Positions 61,284 through 64,000 of a stretch of 64,000 bases of DNA are shown here, piece after piece. Position numbers and translations under genes: made by a program. The DNA comes from Candidatus Bathyarchaeota archaeon (lineage in GTDB: Archaea; Thermoproteota; Bathyarchaeia; Bathyarchaeales; Bathycorpusculaceae): assembly GCA_018396675.1 (NCBI GenBank), contig JAGTQX010000014.1, forward strand, positions 62,001-126,000. Direction: 5' to 3'. Position 1 is the first letter of the stretch. Each line of letters begins with the position of its first letter. The notes below the pieces were generated by a model that was not told the origin of the DNA, made no database searches, and saw nothing but the letters and a program-made list of their open reading frames with translations.

Positions 61284-62305
61284 TCTTCCATGATTTTTTG
61301 GATAGCTGTCATTTCCTTACAAAGCGAATCCATAATGTTTTGATGGTAAGAATGGTAGGGTTCAACTTTCATTTCTACAAGCTTGTCAAGGATTGGATTG
61401 CCTTTAGGTTTGTCTCCTTCCATTGTTTTATGTAAAACATTGGTTTCTACTGCCATTTTTAACCATGCAGTTTCAAAATGAATTACTGCAGGGATAAGCT
61501 TCCAACCTAACATTTTACAAGCCTTTAGCCTGCCAAATCCGTCTATTAGAGTGCCATGAACATAAATTTTGATTGGATTCATCAATCCAAATTCTTTGAT
61601 TGACTCGCTTAAACTCTTAACAAACTTTTTCTCATCTGCATTATTCCATTTCCTAAATCGCCCTTCAGCATTAATGCTTTCTATTGGAATCTCTCTTATC
61701 CAGGTTAGGTATCGCTCTCCATTAAGAAACCGTTTAACGTTCTCTTTTGTCTCTTCTACGCTCCAATTCCAATCAATGATTAAGTTAGCGAAAGCCCATT
61801 GCTGAAAGTCATCTAATTGTAAAAGACAGCGTGCATGCCAAGGAGAGATTGTTTTATATAAAACATCGAATTGCACTTGCCAGTTCAGTTTAAGCAGCCT
61901 AAGACTGTTCGTTATGTAACTTCTACTCTTGCCTAAACGCTCCGCAAGTTTCTCATGTGTATAATTAAACTCTTCAATCAACCTTTGAAAGCCTAAAGCC
62001 TCTTCTATTGGGTTTAAATCCTGCCTCTGCAAGTTTTCAGTTATCGTTATCTCCATAGCTTCTTTATCGGATAATTCCTTAATAACGCATGGAACTTCCT
62101 TCAACCCTAATTCTTTAGCAGCTAAGAGCCTTCTCGAACCTGAAACAAGCTGAAATCTATCGCCAATTGGTCTAACAACTAATGGCGTAACTATCCCAAG
62201 CTGCTTAATGGAAGCCTTTAACTCTTCCATAGACTCAGTTTCATAGGTAAACCGTGTTTGGTAAGGATTCGGGTCAATCTTTGAAGTCTCTATAAACTTA
62301 GCCAT
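61271..62305 (-). CDS. parB: ParB-like protein with two ParB-N-type domains
   Basis: 344 aa. Residues 1-105: ParB/Srx-like CTPase domain with LVSGSRRLLAAKELG (53-67) and TENLQRQDLNPIEEA (89-103). Residues ~107-140: HTH (EKLAERLGKSRSYITNSLRLLKL). Residues ~205-290 repeat the first fold: INAEGRFRKWNNADEK, LMNPIKIYVHGTLIDGFGRLKACKMLG. Such duplication is unusual. No parA is within the window. Flanked by an identical 18-bp direct repeat. Could act in partition, in silencing, or as a recombination accessory factor. Confidence 0.9.
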   Translation of the reverse strand: MAKFIETSKIDPNPYQTRFTYETESMEELKASIKQLGIVTPLVVRPIGDRFQLVSGSRRLLAAKELGLKEVPCVIKELSDKEAMEITITENLQRQDLNPIEEALGFQRLIEEFNYTHEKLAERLGKSRSYITNSLRLLKLNWQVQFDVLYKTISPWHARCLLQLDDFQQWAFANLIIDWNWSVEETKENVKRFLNGERYLTWIREIPIESINAEGRFRKWNNADEKKFVKSLSESIKEFGLMNPIKIYVHGTLIDGFGRLKACKMLGWKLIPAVIHFETAWLKMAVETNVLHKTMEGDKPKGNPILDKLVEMKVEPYHSYHQNIMDSLCKEMTAIQKIMEEVKG

Positions 62306-62317
62306 CAGCCTTTAACC
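62300..62317. repeat. 18-bp direct repeat, copy at the Cys-rich gene/parB junction
   Basis: Minus strand GGTTAAAGGCTGATGGCT, identical to 61266-61283, spanning the stop of the Cys-rich gene (VKG, stop) and the parB start (MA). The two copies delimit parB exactly, 1,034 bp apart. Confidence 0.9.
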
Positions 62318-62550
62318 CCCTCTCTTTCAAAACAATGTGTTGCTCGAGGGTGGGGTAGTCTATGCGTAGACCATTCGGGCACATAGTTACCCTTCTGATA
62401 CGACGGACATGATTGCCAAAGCGTTTCACATTTCCATACCTCCGACGGCGGCAACTCCGAATAAACAGAACTGAAACATCCAGGCGAAGGAATGGCTTTG
62501 CAAATAAAGTGTTCACCTTTGACATCCAAAAATGGACAAGCCGCGTTCAT
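62305..62550 (-). CDS. Small Cys-rich protein
   Basis: 81 aa. Six Cys (about residues 5, 17, 25, 41, 48, 73) in the pattern CPFLD, HFICKA, WKCETLWQSCPSY, similar to short archaeal proteins thought to bind zinc or an Fe-S cluster. GGTGAG lies 7 nt before the ATG. Its ATG overlaps the upstream stop (ATGA) and its stop overlaps the parB ATG by one base (TGATG), so it is part of the polycistron. Confidence 0.7.
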   Translation of the reverse strand: MNAACPFLDVKGEHFICKAIPSPGCFSSVYSELPPSEVWKCETLWQSCPSYQKGNYVPEWSTHRLPHPRATHCFEREGVKG

Positions 62551-63008
62551 TTTAGACTCACCACACTAACATTTCCAGAATCATCAACGCGGAGCTTGTA
62601 ACCGCGTTTCCGCGCCTCTCCCTGAATAAGCTGCGTGCTGACAACATCATTACCTGATACCGCCCGACGATAAGCATCCATAAGCGCGGCATCATTAAAA
62701 CTGGAATAATCAACTGATTTTCTTACAACTTTAGTTTTCTGCACTTCCAATTTAGCCGTCTGAACCTCAAATTTAACGGAAGACTGTTCTCTTTCACGCA
62801 CAACATCAACAAGTCTCCTCATGTAAGCTTCTTTAAACTTGAAATAGGTTTCATCATCTATGAAACCCTGATTATGCAAATCCTCATTAATGCTGTCAAG
62901 AATGGCGGAGCTTTTACCAATCTCATATTTCGCCATCTTCTTAATCAAACCTACGAAAAGTTCAGTGGGAAGGAAAACTATGCAAACGTTAGGTCTATCT
63001 TCACTCAC
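62547..63008 (-). CDS. Unknown element protein
   Basis: 153 aa from GTG 63008 (GGAG 9 nt upstream, inside the preceding gene's 3' end). FLPTELFVGLIKKMAKYEIGKSSAILDSINEDL then a middle helical region YFKFKEAYMRRLVDVVREREQ and a C-terminal GEARKRGYKLRVDDSGNVSVV. A longer reading to 63146 has a divergent N-terminus and is rejected. Not recognised; helical pattern may allow dimerisation. Confidence 0.6.
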   Translation of the reverse strand: MSEDRPNVCIVFLPTELFVGLIKKMAKYEIGKSSAILDSINEDLHNQGFIDDETYFKFKEAYMRRLVDVVREREQSSVKFEVQTAKLEVQKTKVVRKSVDYSSFNDAALMDAYRRAVSGNDVVSTQLIQGEARKRGYKLRVDDSGNVSVVSLK

Positions 63009-63240
63009 AGAACCACTCTCCAAAAATGAAGTTTGTTTCTTTAGTGAAGGGGTCAGTTGTTGTTTCTGGCTTCTGGGAAAAGACTTCTGGACAGTTAGAT
63101 AGACAACTGTCATTTTTAAAGAAAAGACATTTTTCTGCACGCGCAAGCAGCTTCCTTCTTATGCAAAGTTTTTTAAATCGTAAGTGTTCATATAGCATAT
63201 TAGCCGCCGTCCTTTTTTCTATTTTCGTGTAAACTTTCAA
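63001..63240 (-). CDS. Small Cys-containing protein, element polycistron
   Basis: 79 aa at most, with TTG 63240 or ATG 63198 as start. Basic N-terminal helix (LRFKKLCIRRKLLARAEKCLFF), then NDSCLSNCPEVF, then an acidic end. Its 3' end overlaps the GTG of the next gene by 8 bp (GTGAGTGA). The coding status rests on this overlap; no family recognised. Confidence 0.45.
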   Translation of the reverse strand: MKVYTKIEKRTAANMLYEHLRFKKLCIRRKLLARAEKCLFFKNDSCLSNCPEVFSQKPETTTDPFTKETNFIFGEWFCE

Positions 63241-63248
63241 TGAAACCG

Positions 63249-63389
63249 TCAGTTTCTGCTGAGAAACTCTTTCAAAGCTGCTCTAACAACATCAGAAACT
63301 GTCCGCATTTTTGGATATTCATTCTTTATTTTTGCTTGGATTTGTTGAAGCTGCTCATCTTCTATTCTTACGCTTATTCTTATTTGCAT
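63249..63389 (-). CDS. Ribbon-helix-helix (CopG/Arc-like) regulator
   Basis: 46 aa: beta strand QIRISVRIED, helices QLQQIQAKIKNE and SDVVRAALKEFLSR. ATG 63389 with GAGAGGTG 6 nt upstream. Likely represses the divergent operator at 63442-63467. First gene of the element polycistron. Confidence 0.8.
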   Translation of the reverse strand: MQIRISVRIEDEQLQQIQAKIKNEYPKMRTVSDVVRAALKEFLSRN

Positions 63390-63441
63390 TTTAAACACCT
63401 CTCTGTCAACAAGTCTTAAAAATTGACAGAAATATAGAATG

Positions 63442-63467
63442 ATAGTGAACATTCAACATTTCACTAT
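63442..63467. promoter_or_regulatory. Operator-like inverted repeat between divergent genes
   Basis: ATAGTGAA (63442-63449) and TTCACTAT (63460-63467) form a perfect 8-bp inverted repeat with a 10-nt spacer, centred between the RHH gene and the winged-helix gene. Half-site spacing (18 bp centre to centre) suits an RHH or wHTH dimer. Confidence 0.5.
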
Positions 63468-63478
63468 GTGAAAAACGC

Positions 63479-63973
63479 ATGGTAGTTGAAGACAAAATCA
63501 CCGAATACTTAACCCAATACGGCATTGTAAGGGAAGCAGACATCATCGCTTACTGCAAAAACGGATATACAGAAAGAGCAGTTAAAAAAGCACTTGAAAA
63601 ACTTGAAAAACAGGGAATAATCGAGAGAATCATACATGACAAGCTTAAACCCGTCGGCATCTACTTCCGTCTGAAACGGGAAGTTAAAACTTCAAGACTT
63701 AAAATCGAACTGGACCAGATAAAACAAGATTACATAAACAAAAAAATCGAGCAAGCTTTTAGGCGATTGCACCTTCTCTTAGTAACTGAAATGTCGAACT
63801 TAACACTACCCGACGACTTAGAAAAAGAATTACGTGACGTTTCCTTGGAATTCAAGCAGCGAATTGCTAAAATGGAATGGCGCGGCACATTAGAAATTAT
63901 GCTTCCAAAATTTATTGAAACAATCGGAAAAATATGCAAGCAACTGGAAAAAGTTGAGAGTCAAGTAGCGTAG
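63479..63973 (+). CDS. Winged-helix protein with helical C-terminal domain
   Basis: 164 aa. Residues 1-65: winged helix (ITEYLTQYGIVREADIIAYCKNG, RAVKKALEKLEKQGIIERI, wing FRLKR). Residues ~75-160 are helical and amphipathic, perhaps for dimerisation. ATG 63479, divergent from the RHH gene across an operator-like repeat. Possible regulator of the element. Confidence 0.75.
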   Translation: MVVEDKITEYLTQYGIVREADIIAYCKNGYTERAVKKALEKLEKQGIIERIIHDKLKPVGIYFRLKREVKTSRLKIELDQIKQDYINKKIEQAFRRLHLLLVTEMSNLTLPDDLEKELRDVSLEFKQRIAKMEWRGTLEIMLPKFIETIGKICKQLEKVESQVA

Positions 63974-64000
63974 GCTAAACCTGCTTTTTGACATATTGCC

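Noticed and set aside
62298-62525. Alternative frame over the Cys-rich gene
   Set aside because: The other frame has an SD and stop/start overlaps on both sides.
63090-63111. GACAGTT/AACTGTC inverted repeat
   Set aside because: 7-bp arms inside a doubtful coding region; may be chance.
1-64000. CRISPR arrays, insertion sequences, rRNA genes
   Set aside because: No regularly spaced repeats, transposase-like proteins with terminal repeats or rRNA segments were seen.

Overview
The window is chromosomal DNA from an archaeon, most likely a TACK lineage and probably Bathyarchaeia. Information-processing genes are archaeal: aRF1 with NIKS and GGQ motifs, aIF1A, aIF2-beta, RIO1 kinase, a Dim2/PNO1-type KH protein, NreA, RtcB with archease, and a crenarchaeal-type single-OB SSB. 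It also has a eukaryote-type topoisomerase IB, known among archaea mainly from Thaumarchaeota, Caldiarchaeum and Bathyarchaeia. Two enzymes of the tetrahydromethanopterin (H4MPT) C1 branch are present (a methylene-H4MPT dehydrogenase and Ftr), plus a RimK-type ligase that could be MptN and a methanogenesis-marker-8 homologue. No methyl-CoM reductase is seen here. Genes are tightly packed, TTG and GTG starts are frequent, and many starts follow a clear Shine-Dalgarno (SD) sequence.

Layout. 0-3.2 kb: end of the phosphate transporter operon (pstA, pstB, phoU) and an Ldh2-type dehydrogenase. 3.3-9.3 kb: rtcB, MBL-fold hydrolase, adenylate kinase, archease, M42 peptidase, membrane proteins. 9.4-16.7 kb: mtd-ftr pair, aRF1, aminotransferase, tldE/tldD. 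17.0-20.8 kb: four overlapping genes encoding a phage-type terminase large subunit, a small HTH protein, an ABC-ATPase/GNAT fusion (COG2401-like) and an unknown protein, with no capsid or portal gene nearby. 20.9-24.8 kb: a membrane-anchored HEPN-like protein, a divergent rhomboid-like protease, a truncated dapA relic and transport/membrane genes. 24.9-35.1 kb: pyrophosphatase, a large coiled-coil protein, cation/proton antiporter, NreA, tRNA-Asp, topoisomerase IB and a frameshifted beta-helix surface protein. 35.2-38.5 kb: compact translation/ribosome-biogenesis cluster. 38.6-46.9 kb: cobalamin adenosyltransferase, glycine decarboxylase subunits, MIP18-like protein, marker-8 protein, SSB, malic enzyme. 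46.9-54.0 kb: small regulators, acetyltransferase, LPG-flippase-like protein, RimK-type ligase, fdhD, and a thiT operon under a TPP riboswitch. 54.1-59.9 kb: valyl-tRNA synthetase, a class V aminotransferase, a histone-deacetylase-family protein, a CdvA-like coiled coil.

60.0 kb to the right edge is a mobile-element-like module: a polycistron of ribbon-helix-helix protein, two small unknowns, a Cys-rich protein, a ParB with two ParB-N-like domains, and a tyrosine integrase, divergent from a winged-helix gene. Inside the integrase gene lies a cluster of perfect odd-length palindromes 15 to 25 bp long. An identical 18-bp direct repeat brackets parB exactly.

The strongest leads are this ParB/integrase/palindrome module, the orphan terminase-COG2401 operon with its HEPN neighbour, an fdhD gene lacking any canonical start codon, and a TPP riboswitch whose conserved 3' end doubles as the Shine-Dalgarno sequence of thiT. 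Identifications rest on motif reading and family knowledge. No database search was possible.
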